Shown here in pieces: positions 17,777 through 27,530 of a DNA stretch of 29,760 bases (position 1 is its first letter; each line of letters starts with the position of its first letter). Location of the stretch: positions 1 through 29,760 of the forward strand of contig CAKPTK010000012.1 in the NCBI GenBank assembly GCA_934190685.1, in the 5' to 3' direction. The stretch is from an uncultured Prevotella sp. GTDB lineage: Bacteria; Bacteroidota; Bacteroidia; Bacteroidales; Bacteroidaceae. Under the pieces are notes generated by a model. That model did no database searches. It was not told where the DNA came from and saw only the letters and a program-made list of their open reading frames with translations. A program made the position numbers and the translations under genes.

Positions 17777-20629
17777 TTAGAATGTTACTGACGCTCCAAC
17801 AATCACACTTCTGGTCAATGGACTTGAAGTGCCGAAGTATTCTGCATCCACACTGTTCAAATGATCGAGTGTGAAGAGGTCGGTGCCACGGACATACAAT
17901 TTGGCGGCATTGAGGAAGCCTGTCTTTGACAACAGATGCTTGGAGAAATTGTAGTACACTTCCACATTGCGCAACTTGAAGAACGAGCGGTCACGAAGCC
18001 AGAAGGTACTTGACTGATAGTTGTTCTTGTTGGTGGAGCTGCTCAAGCGTGGGAATTCTGCATTACGGTTCTGTTCTGTCCAACGGTTGTCGTATACATA
18101 CTGGGAAAGAGAGGTGTTGTTGATCAGTCCCCAATAGTAGCCTGTGGTGTTGAGCATGGCAGAATATCTGCCGACACCTTGGAACATGGCGTCAAAACCG
18201 AGTCCTTTCCACTCTGCACCGATATGGCAGGTATAGTAGAGCTCTGGACAAACGGTGCTGTGTCCCATCTTCACCATATCGTTGGCATCGATGACACCGT
18301 CGTGGTTTACATCCTCATATTTGATATCTCCAGGAAGGACGTCGCCCAGCATCTGCTTGGGGCTGTTCTCGATTTCTTCCTTGCTCTGGAACAAGCCGAT
18401 GGCCTTGTAGCCCATGATTGGTGTATAACCAGCCGTGCTGCTATACCAGCCGAGGGTTCCACCTGTCTGGATGAGGTTCTTATAAGCTCTTGGCTCCTCT
18501 GCCATGCTCTTGATCTTGTTCTTGTTGAGAGCGACGGTGGCACCAATATTGAACTGCACCTGACCGATTTTATGAGTATAGTCGGCAGAAGCTTCAAAAC
18601 CCCAGTGGTTGACAACGCCGGCATTTACGTAAGGTGCACCGAAACCACCAATCACGCTACCGTAAACGCTGGATCCATCACGCCAGATGTCCGAACGGCG
18701 CTGATAGTAGGCGTCCAACTGGAGATCAAGGCCGCCAAAGAGGGTGGCATCAAGACCGATGTTGTACTTGTCTGATTTCTCATGGCTTGGATGGGCTGTA
18801 GCCATCTGACCCAGGGTCGTACCGCCGAAGGTTGAACCATAACCCGAGTCAAACGGATAGGTCACACCATTGGTGGTGTAATATTGTGTGTAGTAAGTCC
18901 AAACGTCCATGTTGACACCCGGCAGATAGTCGGCATTGACACGACCATAGGAAGCACGGAACTTCAAGAAGTTGACCCACTTGGCGTCTTTCATCCAGTT
19001 TTCGTTACTTGCCACCCAAGCGGCACTGAAGGTAGGAGCGAATGTCCACTTGTGACCGGGAGCCAAGCGGCTGGAACCCGTCAGTACCATAGCCATCTCT
19101 GCGATGTAGCGGTTCTTATATGCGTAGTGTGTCAACCATGTGGCGTTCTGACGGTAAACCGTTGTGTTGACACCCGTCACATCCTCATATTCATAAACAT
19201 AGCGCAAGGACGAATAGAGATAGTCAAGCGGGGTAATGTTGCGCTCGAAGTTCAAGCCTGCATCGAAGTGGAAACGACGCTCATAGGCTTTGGTTCCAGC
19301 GCCAGTGCCTTGTGTACCTGGCTTACCACCTGTATTATAGGCTCCTGCTGTCGGAACTCCATTAGCCCAGGAAGCGGGTGCATAGAAACCATAAACAAAT
19401 TCCTTGCTGTGGTCCTCATAGATGGTTGAATAGGTGTCATAACCCATGCGGGCAGTGGCGCTCAAACCCTTCCAGAACATACCCAAATCCTGGTTGATGG
19501 ACATGTCGGCAAACAAGGAGCGCTCATGCACTTTGTAATAGGCGGCACCTGCGGTGTTTGCTACAGGATTGTTGACACCCGACCAAGTGGAGCTACCGCC
19601 CCAATTGCCTGTAGACTGATATTTGACAGGGAAGGCTGCGGAAGGAATGGTGTACATCAAGTTCCACAGATTCAAGCCGTTGCCGGGCTGCGACATTTCG
19701 CTCAACATACCCAACGTGTTCACCTTCAACAGGGTGGTCGGCGTCAAGTCGATGTCCAAGTTAATGCGCAAGTTGCCACGTACATACTTGTCCTGTGTAT
19801 TGTTGTTGTTGTCGTCGGTGGTGTTCAGAATGAATCCCTTGTCAGACAACAAGTTGATGCCTGTATAATAGCGGAACTTCGATCCACCGCCAGTCACCTC
19901 GGCTCCCACCTTGTTGGTCACACCGTGATGACGGAAGGTGGCGTCCACCCAGTTGACATTCGGATAAAGGTCGGGATACCTGCCGCTGCCGAAAGCTTCC
20001 ACCTCCTCGGGTGTGTATTTCACAGAACCGGGATTCTCATAGCCCACAGCCTCGTTCATCGCCTTGGCATAGGTTTGGGCGTTGATGAACTTAGGACGGT
20101 CTATCTGATAGTTGAAGAGATGATCGTAGTTGACAGTGATCTCACGGGTATTGGCCTTGCCGCGTTTGGTCGTAATCTCGATCACACCATTGATACCTTT
20201 GTTGCCATAGAGGGCGACAGCGGCGGCATCCTTCAGAATGGCAACATGGTCAACCTCGGAAGGGTCCACAACAGTAATATTGCGCTCGATGCCATCCACC
20301 AAGATCAGCGGAGAACTGGAACTCAAGGTCTGCAAGCCACGCACATAGAAGGTGGGATTGCTGCTGAAATAGGTACCGCCACTCTGCAAGGATACCAAAC
20401 CATTACCACCTTGTCCAATGATAGAGTTGCCAATGTTCTTGGCGGAACGCTTGTTGACGTCCTTGTTCTGGATGATGGTGACAGCTGCCGTGGACTGGTC
20501 GCGGGCAAAGTCCTTGTTGGCTCCGACCTCAATCTTTTGTTTTGCAAAAGACAGGCTATCTGTTTGTGCTGTTACTGGCAAGACACACCCCACCAGCAAA
20601 GACAGCGCATATATATTTTTCTTGTTCAT
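17777..20629 (-). CDS. SusC/RagA family TonB-dependent transporter lacking the usual N-terminal extension (second pair)
   Basis: Outer-membrane channel that imports oligosaccharides together with the SusD encoded next to it. The 950 residues start with a signal peptide (ending LPVTAQ) and go almost directly into the plug domain: NPTFYVRGLQTL, SPLILVDGIERNI, VDHVAILKDAAAVALYGNKG, GVIEITTKRGK. A 22-strand barrel follows, ending in TRSVIVGASVTF with the C-terminal Phe typical of outer-membrane barrels. The carboxypeptidase-regulatory-like domain and the DEVxVVAYG-type TonB box seen in the first SusC are absent; only ~45 residues (SFAKQKIEVGANKDFARDQS) precede the plug. The frame is open and the start fits the operon spacing (30 bases after susD1), so this is not a truncation caused by a wrong start. 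Confidence 0.95.
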   Translation of the reverse strand: MNKKNIYALSLLVGCVLPVTAQTDSLSFAKQKIEVGANKDFARDQSTAAVTIIQNKDVNKRSAKNIGNSIIGQGGNGLVSLQSGGTYFSSNPTFYVRGLQTLSSSSPLILVDGIERNITVVDPSEVDHVAILKDAAAVALYGNKGINGVIEITTKRGKANTREITVNYDHLFNYQIDRPKFINAQTYAKAMNEAVGYENPGSVKYTPEEVEAFGSGRYPDLYPNVNWVDATFRHHGVTNKVGAEVTGGGSKFRYYTGINLLSDKGFILNTTDDNNNNTQDKYVRGNLRINLDIDLTPTTLLKVNTLGMLSEMSQPGNGLNLWNLMYTIPSAAFPVKYQSTGNWGGSSTWSGVNNPVANTAGAAYYKVHERSLFADMSINQDLGMFWKGLSATARMGYDTYSTIYEDHSKEFVYGFYAPASWANGVPTAGAYNTGGKPGTQGTGAGTKAYERRFHFDAGLNFERNITPLDYLYSSLRYVYEYEDVTGVNTTVYRQNATWLTHYAYKNRYIAEMAMVLTGSSRLAPGHKWTFAPTFSAAWVASNENWMKDAKWVNFLKFRASYGRVNADYLPGVNMDVWTYYTQYYTTNGVTYPFDSGYGSTFGGTTLGQMATAHPSHEKSDKYNIGLDATLFGGLDLQLDAYYQRRSDIWRDGSSVYGSVIGGFGAPYVNAGVVNHWGFEASADYTHKIGQVQFNIGATVALNKNKIKSMAEEPRAYKNLIQTGGTLGWYSSTAGYTPIMGYKAIGLFQSKEEIENSPKQMLGDVLPGDIKYEDVNHDGVIDANDMVKMGHSTVCPELYYTCHIGAEWKGLGFDAMFQGVGRYSAMLNTTGYYWGLINNTSLSQYVYDNRWTEQNRNAEFPRLSSSTNKNNYQSSTFWLRDRSFFKLRNVEVYYNFSKHLLSKTGFLNAAKLYVRGTDLFTLDHLNSVDAEYFGTSSPLTRSVIVGASVTF

Positions 20630-20659
20630 AGTTTTTTCTTTATTAGCATTAAGAAAGGT

Positions 20660-22726
20660 TTATTCCCAACCCGGGTTCTGGACCAAGCCATATCCCTTGT
20701 TGATTTCTGTCTGCGGGAAAGGCCACAAGAACCATTTGGTCACGTTCTGTGATGTAGGATCTTGGCCCCACAAAGCATGCTTGCAGTTAGAGATTTCAAA
20801 CTTCTCGTACTGGAAGCAAGAAGGTTCTGCCACGTTCGCATTCTTGTCGTCGCCCTTCCAAGGACGATAAGCACGCTCCCACTGCCCCTCGGCATTCTTC
20901 TGCATACGGAAAGTCAGCAAGCCATGCAGAGGCTTGGTCATCCAATCACCATGCTTGTAGCGAATCATGTCATAATAGTGGTTGTTGGTCAAGCCCAACT
21001 CACGGGCACGCTCAGCCAAGATTTCCTCGATAAGGGCGTTCTTGTCTGTTTTCAACGCCGGAGTATAGGATTCTACCTTGCCCAAGCCGACACGCTTGCG
21101 GACGATATTCATCTGATCGAGTGCTTCCTGCAAGCGGCCGCACTGTGCCAAACACTCAGCATACATCAAATACATCTCGCTCATGCTCAGGGATACCCAC
21201 TGTGTGAAGAAGGTACGCTGATAGTCTGTGCCGATATAATATTTGTTGCAGTCGAATCCAGAGGCGTAACGCTGTGACAAGGCTTCTGTCATCTTCAGCT
21301 CGCTGTTCTTCTCGTCCCATGTGGCTACATTGAACTTGGCGTCGTAGCCACCAACCCACAACTCATAGACATCTCCATTGGGCTTGCCGGTGGTTCCATC
21401 CAAAGAATACTGCTGGCCCGTCACGATACACTCCTCATAAAGGCGTGGATCGCGCTGTGGTGTCTTCAGGGTCACACCCATCTTTCTCTGATACTTGAAG
21501 AACAGACGGCCCTTCTCACCATTGATGTTTCCTGCTGCCAGGTCTTTATCCCAATTGAAAGGCTTGCCATCCTGCCAAGGGAACAAGTCCACATATTCGG
21601 TTGTCGGCAGACAGTTCAAACGTGCTGGATTGTCAAGCCAAGCATGCCAAACGTAAGACTTCGAACCGTATGAGTCGTAACCATGGACACGAACGGAATG
21701 GAGAACTTCAGGACTGGCCTGGTCGATATAACCACGGCGATAAGCCAGACGATAGGTGTTGTTGCTCTTGCTCAAGCCTAAATAGTCGGTGGTCACCAAC
21801 TGATAGTGGCCCTTGGCGTTCAAGTCTTGGAAGAATTTCTCACAAGCCGCCAATGCCTTTTGCCAACGCTGCTGGTCAAAATTGCCATACCAAACCAAAT
21901 GCTGTTGCTCGGCTTCTGACGTTCCGCCATAATAGCCTTGTTCCGCATTGAAAAGAGGAGAGGCTGCATAAGTCAAGATCTTGGCCTTCAGAGCCTCGGC
22001 ACCCGCTGCAGTCCAACGGCCCGTGTTGTTGGCGGCGTCGGTTTCTGTGGTGTTGCCATTGTATGCCCAAGGAAGCGCATTGGAGTCAATCGCCTCATCC
22101 AGCAAATTTACCATAAAGTTGACTGTCTCCTCCACTGTTGCACGTGGCAAACTATAAGAGCTTTCCGTTCCCTCAAACGAGTGGTCAACAATAGGCAGAC
22201 CGCCATAAACGGCGAACAAGTCGAAATAGCGGGCGGCAAGCAAGCACTTGGCTTGTGCCTTGAAAGAAGCCTTCTTCTCTTCCGACAGACCTGGCACATT
22301 GTCCACATTCTCAATCAACAACCAAGCTGCACGCACTGCCTGCCACACATTGTCGCCAGTGAAACTGAGCAAAGGTGTCTTGGTAGCGTCAAGCGTACCG
22401 GAATAGTACTCATTCCAGATGGTATTGCTGTTCCAGTGCATCAACCAGCAGTCGGTGAGCTGGTCAAACTTACCAGTCCAAGGACTCGCACTATTGCCAC
22501 AATTATTATTATAAGGTAATCCGTAATACTGGAGCGCATAGATGGAAGTCAAGAATTGCTCTGTATAGGTAGGACTGTTGAACACCGTATCCTTGGTTAC
22601 GGTTGAGCCTGACGGCTTCTGCTGGAAAGCATTGCCGAAGGCTATCTTGTCGGTACAGGCGGTGAAGACGGAGGCTCCTAGCATCATACCGGCAACGCCT
22701 ATGAATAGTTTGTTATATAATTTCAT
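20660..22726 (-). CDS. SusD/RagB family outer-membrane glycan-binding lipoprotein (first pair)
   Basis: Surface-exposed partner of the first SusC. The 688 residues make it larger than the second SusD and many family members. Visible features are a lipoprotein signal (GASVFTACTDK, Cys at about 24), a SusD N-terminal region with TEQFLTSIYALQYYGL, the helical segment ARYFDLFAVYGGLPIVDHS, MYLMYAECLAQCGRLQEALDQM near residue 520, AERARELGLTNNHYYDMIRYKHG, and the C-terminal signature FLWPFPQTEINKGYGLVQNPGW. The extra length comes from insertions in the middle, which in this family often shape the glycan-binding face. The start is 14 bases after the susC1 stop. Confidence 0.96.
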   Translation of the reverse strand: MKLYNKLFIGVAGMMLGASVFTACTDKIAFGNAFQQKPSGSTVTKDTVFNSPTYTEQFLTSIYALQYYGLPYNNNCGNSASPWTGKFDQLTDCWLMHWNSNTIWNEYYSGTLDATKTPLLSFTGDNVWQAVRAAWLLIENVDNVPGLSEEKKASFKAQAKCLLAARYFDLFAVYGGLPIVDHSFEGTESSYSLPRATVEETVNFMVNLLDEAIDSNALPWAYNGNTTETDAANNTGRWTAAGAEALKAKILTYAASPLFNAEQGYYGGTSEAEQQHLVWYGNFDQQRWQKALAACEKFFQDLNAKGHYQLVTTDYLGLSKSNNTYRLAYRRGYIDQASPEVLHSVRVHGYDSYGSKSYVWHAWLDNPARLNCLPTTEYVDLFPWQDGKPFNWDKDLAAGNINGEKGRLFFKYQRKMGVTLKTPQRDPRLYEECIVTGQQYSLDGTTGKPNGDVYELWVGGYDAKFNVATWDEKNSELKMTEALSQRYASGFDCNKYYIGTDYQRTFFTQWVSLSMSEMYLMYAECLAQCGRLQEALDQMNIVRKRVGLGKVESYTPALKTDKNALIEEILAERARELGLTNNHYYDMIRYKHGDWMTKPLHGLLTFRMQKNAEGQWERAYRPWKGDDKNANVAEPSCFQYEKFEISNCKHALWGQDPTSQNVTKWFLWPFPQTEINKGYGLVQNPGWE

Positions 22727-22740
22727 ATTCGTAATTTCGT

Positions 22741-25700
22741 TTAGAATCCGATTTTAAGACTGGCTGTATAGGTTCTCTGAAGAGGATAAGAGGGTGCATT
22801 GGAAGCGCGGGTCTCCGGGTCGCCCCACTTATACGGAGTCAATGTAAAGAGGTTGTAACCGCTCAGCGCAAGCTGCAACTGTGTCAATCCCAGCACTTTC
22901 ATGAATGGGAAGTGGAAATCGTAAGCCACTTGGAGAGTCTTCAAGCGGAGATACTTGGCATCTTTCTCATAGAGTGTTGAGGTGGCATAGTTCTGAGAAG
23001 CGTTGGTCCAAGTCGCACGCGGATATTCAGCACTTTGTGAAGGATTTTCCTTTGTCCAAGTGTTGTCCACATGGTATTGGAGCAAACCACCTTCTGTCGA
23101 GGAATTGTTGCTGAGGAACGGCTGACGGAAAACATCGCTGATCATACGGCTCACATTCCAAGCACCTGTCAACTGGGCATTGAAGCTCAGGCTCTTCCAC
23201 TGGAAACCGAGGTTGAGACCTACGATATACTGTGGATCATCTGTGTAGCCATAGTCACGGCTGTTATCATTACCGTCAATCTTGCCATTCTTGTCAAGGT
23301 CTACGTAGACTGCGTCACCATATTCAAGTTTTGACACCAATTGTGTCGGGAATGGAGAACCGAATTCTTTCTCGTAGTCAGCCTCGGCGCCTTCATAGTA
23401 ATATTTCCAGAATTTGTACTGAGAGCGGGCACCGATACGGTGGTTCTTAGAATATTGGTATTCATTGTTCTGAGGAGCTTCCTTGGCCTCAATCACCTTG
23501 TTCTGGTTGTAAGAAAGGTTCATCTTTGCCCAATAACGGAAGTTGTCGCCAATCTTGTCGTTCCATCCTACCGACACTTCATAACCCCAAGACTCGGCTT
23601 TACCAAGATTGGACTTTGGCGGAGTGAATCCGACAATGGAAGGAACAGTACCGTCACTGAGGAAGATGTCCTTACGATTCTCATGGTAATAATCGAAAGT
23701 GGTGCGTAGACGCTCATTGAAGAAGTTCAAGTCGAAACCATAGTCTTGCTTGAAAGCGGTTTCCCAAGTTACGAGCGGATTGTTCTTGGCACCTTCCACA
23801 GCACCATATTTTGCATTTTCCGCAACCTGACCGTAACGGGTACCGAAGATGTAGCCGTAAGAACCGCCATCATAACCAGTACGGTCGAAGAGCGCAGTCT
23901 GGTTCACGTTGTATGGGTCTGGGAGATAGGCGAAACGGGTTCCAATCTTATCGCTACCGACCTTACCCCAAGAACCACGAAGTTTGAAGAAGGACACCAC
24001 CTTTTTCAAAGGCTTGAAGAAAGGCTCGTCACTGATCAACCATCCTACAGAGCCTGCGGGGAAAGAACCATAACGACGCTCGGGAGCGAAGTTCTCGGAA
24101 CCATTGTAACCGAAATCGAACTCTGCCATGTAGCGGTGGTTCCAATCGTAGGTGACACGGGCAACCAAACCAACATAAGTACGTGGAATGTCCGCATAGG
24201 ATGAACTGTAATAATACTGTTTGCTCTGGTTGTAGAGCAACAGACCTGTCACGGTATGCAAGCCAAAGGTACGATTGTAGTTTAACGCAGTCTCCACATA
24301 CCAGTCACGCCCCTTGCCTGTAGATGTTCCATAAGAAGGAGTGGTGGTATCGCCACTCTTACGGTAAAGCATCTGGTAGGTAGGATTTCCTTCTTCGTCA
24401 AGAACGGGATTTCCTTCCTCATCCAATACCTTTTTATATACAGGTGTATAAGTGGCCATGCTGGCGGAGCCACTCTTATAGACTGCATAAGAACTGTTAT
24501 AAGAACCTTTGATATGCCAAGTCAAGCCTTTGGTGATGAAGTCGAGTTTCTGGGTCAACTTCAAGTCCATGCTCAACTTGTTGTTGTTTGTATTGCTGAA
24601 ACCTGTGCCGTAGTATGCCATACCATTACCACCGACAAAAGGAAGCATGTTGCCATCCTGGTTGTCGTCAGCGTCAATTCCATTCGTGATGAATCTGCCA
24701 TTCACCACACCGGGGCTTGAGAAAGGTGTGGCATAATACATATTCTTAATCATACCTGACGAGCCCATGCTGGTGTATGGCTTTTTAGCCTCGTCTGTCA
24801 TGCCGGCAAGGTTAACGCTCAAAGTGGTGGTCTTCGTTAAATCTATATCCAAGTTGGCACGGTAGTTGAAACGCTTGTAACGATAGTCATTGGTGTAGCT
24901 TTGCTCAAAGCCTTTGAACAAACCGCCTTGTGTGAACATACCGGCACTGATGAAGTAGCGCACAGCTTTTGTGCCACCTGAGATGTTGACATTGCTTTGG
25001 GTCTGCATAGTGACATCCTTCATGATGTAGTCAGCCCAACGTGTGTTCGGGAAACGAATCGGATCAGAGCCATCCTTGAACTTCTGGATAACGCCAGGAA
25101 GAAAACGGTCTTTCAATCCATCGTTATTTCTCATCTGATTATAGAACATGGCATAATCGTAAGAAGAGGCCTGCTCCACCATCTTGGTCGGCGTCAAAGC
25201 GGAGAAAGATGTAGAAGCGGAAATCTTGGCCTTGCCTTCCTTACCACGTTTCGTAGTTATCAGCACAACGCCGTTGGCGCCACGGATACCAAACACAGCC
25301 GTTGCGGAAGCGTCTTTCAAGACGGTGATGCTCTCGATTTCGTTCGGGTCGATATCATTCATCGAGCGTTCCACACCATCCACTTGGATGAGTGGGTTGG
25401 AGTCTACCCAACTACCCTTACCGCGGACGAAAATCGAGGCGGCGTCGGAACCCGGCTCACCAGAATACTGAACGGTGGTCACACCGGACAACTGTCCAGC
25501 CAGCACATTGTTGACAGAAGAGACAGGAGTACGGGTGAGGTCCTCACTCTTGATAGAAGACAAGGCACCGGTCACCGTCACTTTCTTCTGCACACCGTAA
25601 GCCACGACCGTCACTTCGTCCAGTGTCTGGTCGGCAGTCTTCATTTGCACTTTCATGCCCTGCTTGGCAACGACCACAGACTCTTTGTAGCCCACATAAG

Positions 25701-25977
25701 TGATTTTGAGCTTTTGTCCGGGCTTAACCTTGATGGCAAAGTGACCATCGATATCGGTTATAGCACCTAAGGCAGCATTGCCACCTACAACAACGACACT
25801 TGCGCCGATGATGGGTTCTCCAGCATCGTCGACAACTGTACCTTTCACAAGTTCTCCTTGCTGTGTGTTCTGAATCTCGGCACTTGCCTTCAACACCGAT
25901 ATAGGCGACAAGGTCATCGTCGAGAAGCACAGAGCCAAGGGTAGAACTGAACATTTCAGGATTTTGTTATTGTTCAT
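22741..25977 (-). CDS. SusC/RagA family TonB-dependent transporter (first pair)
   Basis: First gene of the main operon; outer-membrane oligosaccharide importer. From the ATG at 25977 it has 1078 residues: a signal peptide (MNNNKILKCSVLPLALCFS onwards), a carboxypeptidase-regulatory-like domain (~42-115, KGTVVDDAGEPIIGASVVV, AITDIDGHFAIKV), a TonB-box region (LDEVTVVAYGVQKK), the plug (IFVRGKGSW, PLIQVDGVERSMNDIDP, ITVLKDASATAVFGIRGANG), and a barrel ending in TYTASLKIGF. An in-frame ATG at 26013 would add 12 residues before the signal peptide. The 25977 start is preferred because it puts the charged MNNNKILK stretch at the N-terminus. A -7-like element lies about 110 bases upstream and lacks a -33 partner, consistent with HTCS-dependent activation. 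Confidence 0.96.
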   Translation of the reverse strand: MNNNKILKCSVLPLALCFSTMTLSPISVLKASAEIQNTQQGELVKGTVVDDAGEPIIGASVVVVGGNAALGAITDIDGHFAIKVKPGQKLKITYVGYKESVVVAKQGMKVQMKTADQTLDEVTVVAYGVQKKVTVTGALSSIKSEDLTRTPVSSVNNVLAGQLSGVTTVQYSGEPGSDAASIFVRGKGSWVDSNPLIQVDGVERSMNDIDPNEIESITVLKDASATAVFGIRGANGVVLITTKRGKEGKAKISASTSFSALTPTKMVEQASSYDYAMFYNQMRNNDGLKDRFLPGVIQKFKDGSDPIRFPNTRWADYIMKDVTMQTQSNVNISGGTKAVRYFISAGMFTQGGLFKGFEQSYTNDYRYKRFNYRANLDIDLTKTTTLSVNLAGMTDEAKKPYTSMGSSGMIKNMYYATPFSSPGVVNGRFITNGIDADDNQDGNMLPFVGGNGMAYYGTGFSNTNNNKLSMDLKLTQKLDFITKGLTWHIKGSYNSSYAVYKSGSASMATYTPVYKKVLDEEGNPVLDEEGNPTYQMLYRKSGDTTTPSYGTSTGKGRDWYVETALNYNRTFGLHTVTGLLLYNQSKQYYYSSSYADIPRTYVGLVARVTYDWNHRYMAEFDFGYNGSENFAPERRYGSFPAGSVGWLISDEPFFKPLKKVVSFFKLRGSWGKVGSDKIGTRFAYLPDPYNVNQTALFDRTGYDGGSYGYIFGTRYGQVAENAKYGAVEGAKNNPLVTWETAFKQDYGFDLNFFNERLRTTFDYYHENRKDIFLSDGTVPSIVGFTPPKSNLGKAESWGYEVSVGWNDKIGDNFRYWAKMNLSYNQNKVIEAKEAPQNNEYQYSKNHRIGARSQYKFWKYYYEGAEADYEKEFGSPFPTQLVSKLEYGDAVYVDLDKNGKIDGNDNSRDYGYTDDPQYIVGLNLGFQWKSLSFNAQLTGAWNVSRMISDVFRQPFLSNNSSTEGGLLQYHVDNTWTKENPSQSAEYPRATWTNASQNYATSTLYEKDAKYLRLKTLQVAYDFHFPFMKVLGLTQLQLALSGYNLFTLTPYKWGDPETRASNAPSYPLQRTYTASLKIGF

Positions 25978-26086
25978 ACTTGGATGGTTTTGATAGGTAA
26001 GGAGTGCGGACATACATTTCCGTCCAACACTGATTACTGGTTTTGTTATTTTTTGGTTTTATGTTTCGATTGCTAAATTTGTGTCA

Positions 26087-26094
26087 CAAAGGTA
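26087..26094 (-). promoter_or_regulatory. Candidate -7 element of the main susC1 operon
   Basis: The minus strand reads TACCTTTG, a full match to TAnnTTTG, about 110 bases before the preferred susC1 start (leader ~100 bases). The -33 position carries no TTTG. This is expected for a promoter needing the HTCS activator, but it also lowers certainty. Confidence 0.5.
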
Positions 26095-26128
26095 AAACAT
26101 TCCTTTATTATAATACTATTCATATCGT

Positions 26129-26164
26129 TCGTATATTATCCATTGTGTACAAAAAGGCGGATTT
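26129..26164 (-). promoter_or_regulatory. Putative activator-site region upstream of susC1
   Basis: Read on the minus strand, this stretch contains AAATCCGCC (26164-26156), TTTTTGTAC (26155-26147) and ATACGA (26134-26129). The same three words occur in the same order on the plus strand upstream of the HTCS gene (4212-4220, TTTTGTAC at 4235-4242, 4259-4264), with different spacing. It lies about 35-70 bases upstream of the -7 candidate. A shared HTCS recognition site is inferred. The rest of the gap, 26165-26274, holds no gene that I can support. Confidence 0.35.
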
Positions 26165-26274
26165 AGAGTGTACTTTATACGTCTACCCAAAGAAACTATA
26201 TATATGTGTACGCACACATTCTTTAACTTAATATCTTTCACATTTCATAGCATAAGTACTTTTTCACCTTTCAC

Positions 26275-26335
26275 AAAAAAAAACAAAATCAAATCATATT
26301 GTCGCCTTTCCCCAGCAACAATATGATTTGATTTT
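26275..26335 (-). terminator. Intrinsic terminator of the GT4-GT2-GH43 operon
   Basis: Perfect 18-base inverted repeat (left arm 26285-26302 starting AAAATCAAATC, right arm 26318-26335) with a 15-base loop. On the minus strand it is followed by G and a run of nine T (26283-26275). It lies 33 bases after the GH43 stop and insulates the susC1 promoter from read-through. Confidence 0.92.
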
Positions 26336-26368
26336 CCAAGAGGCCACCCTGATATCAGGTAGACGATT

Positions 26369-27520
26369 TTATTTACTTTTATTGCTGTCAGACCAAGCCT
26401 TCAAGCGCATGTATTCTTTCTTGGTCAGGCGCATGAAAGAACCATGTTGAGGCCCCGTGACGCCTTCAATATCCACAGGTGAAGAGAAATTGCGAAGATA
26501 CTTGTCAGCCTTGCAAATGCGATAATGTCTCGGCTTGGAGGAGTATTCAATATAGGCAACACGCCAAGTGCTGTCGCCAATCAGTTGGAAGGCTGATGAA
26601 CCTTCACATTTCTTCTTTCCCTCAAAGCTCACATAGTCATCTTCCACAGGATTACTCCAGGGACCCGTGATGGATTTGGCGGTCGCCGTATAGATGCCTG
26701 GCTTTCCGCCCTCTTTTTTGATCAGCATGTGATAGAGACCATCCGATGGCAGATAGTTGATGTCGGCGTCAATCGTCGCATATCCCCAATCAAAGAGCAG
26801 GCGAGGTTTGGTGATTTTCGTAAAAGTCTCATCGGCGTAGGAATAATACATGCGGTCATAACCTTCCTCCTTGGGATTGAGCAGCGAGTAATAAATCATA
26901 TAGCCGCCCTTCTTGCCGTTAGGCCACTTGTAGTTGCAATCCCAGAAAATCTGCGGAGCCCAGACACGGTTTATGGTGGAATAGTCCTTATAACAATCCG
27001 GTGACTCTGGATCACAGAATATCGCAGGGCCCTTGCGGAAATCAAACGTCACCGACTCCCAATGTATCAGGTCTTTGCTGCGGAGCAAATCAATGCCGAA
27101 GTTGTTCCACGTGCGGGATTTGGCATTGCTCATATCCGTGGTGACCATGAGATAGCCCTTGCCGTCATGGGTGCGACAGATATAGGCGTCGCGTGTGCCG
27201 CCCTCTATACGGGCATGCTGAGCAGGATCAAAAATCGGCTTTCCGCCCAGAATATCCTCGTAATGATAACCGTCACGGCTGATGGCATAGGCGGTCCACT
27301 CCCCCAACCCACTCATGTGACAATAGAGGTAACCGTAGTCTCCCTTTTGGAGATTTCCAACCCCATTCGCAGGCTGTACGGTTTTCTGTTCTGTCTGCTC
27401 ACTGGCACCGGTCATCGCATCGACGACAGTAGCGTCCGTCGACTGGCGAGAGATGGCAAGTGCGGGAAGGAGAAAGCCGACAATTGCAGTGAGTAAAAAG
27501 ATAAAAGTCTTCTTGTTCAT
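26369..27520 (-). CDS. GH43-like glycoside hydrolase (five-bladed beta-propeller), secreted
   Basis: Probably an arabinosidase/xylosidase-type or galactosidase-type exo-enzyme; the exact specificity is not readable. The start at 27520 gives 383 residues with a signal peptide (MNKKTFIFLLTAIVGFLLPALA). An in-frame ATG at 27691 would overlap the GT2 gene heavily and hide the signal. GH43-like features are GGTRDAYICR (Asp101, candidate base position), DLLRSKDLIHWE, NRVWAPQIFWD (~175), TIDADINYL (~229-237, candidate Asp) and KCEGSSAFQL (Glu286, candidate acid). No cysteine lipobox or sorting tail is seen, so the product is probably periplasmic. The gene begins 10 bases after the GT2 stop and appears co-transcribed with two glycosyltransferases, which is odd for a PUL enzyme. 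GH43 is the best fit; a related propeller family is possible. Confidence 0.82.
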   Translation of the reverse strand: MNKKTFIFLLTAIVGFLLPALAISRQSTDATVVDAMTGASEQTEQKTVQPANGVGNLQKGDYGYLYCHMSGLGEWTAYAISRDGYHYEDILGGKPIFDPAQHARIEGGTRDAYICRTHDGKGYLMVTTDMSNAKSRTWNNFGIDLLRSKDLIHWESVTFDFRKGPAIFCDPESPDCYKDYSTINRVWAPQIFWDCNYKWPNGKKGGYMIYYSLLNPKEEGYDRMYYSYADETFTKITKPRLLFDWGYATIDADINYLPSDGLYHMLIKKEGGKPGIYTATAKSITGPWSNPVEDDYVSFEGKKKCEGSSAFQLIGDSTWRVAYIEYSSKPRHYRICKADKYLRNFSSPVDIEGVTGPQHGSFMRLTKKEYMRLKAWSDSNKSK

Positions 27521-27530
27521 GGTTATAAAG

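Noticed and set aside
19526..20752. 408-codon open frame on the plus strand
   Set aside because: Antisense to susC2 and the end of susD1, with a composition typical of an opposite-strand shadow and no family resemblance.
25978..26013. Longer SusC1 start at 26013
   Set aside because: It adds 12 residues with no support; the ATG at 25977 gives a standard signal peptide.
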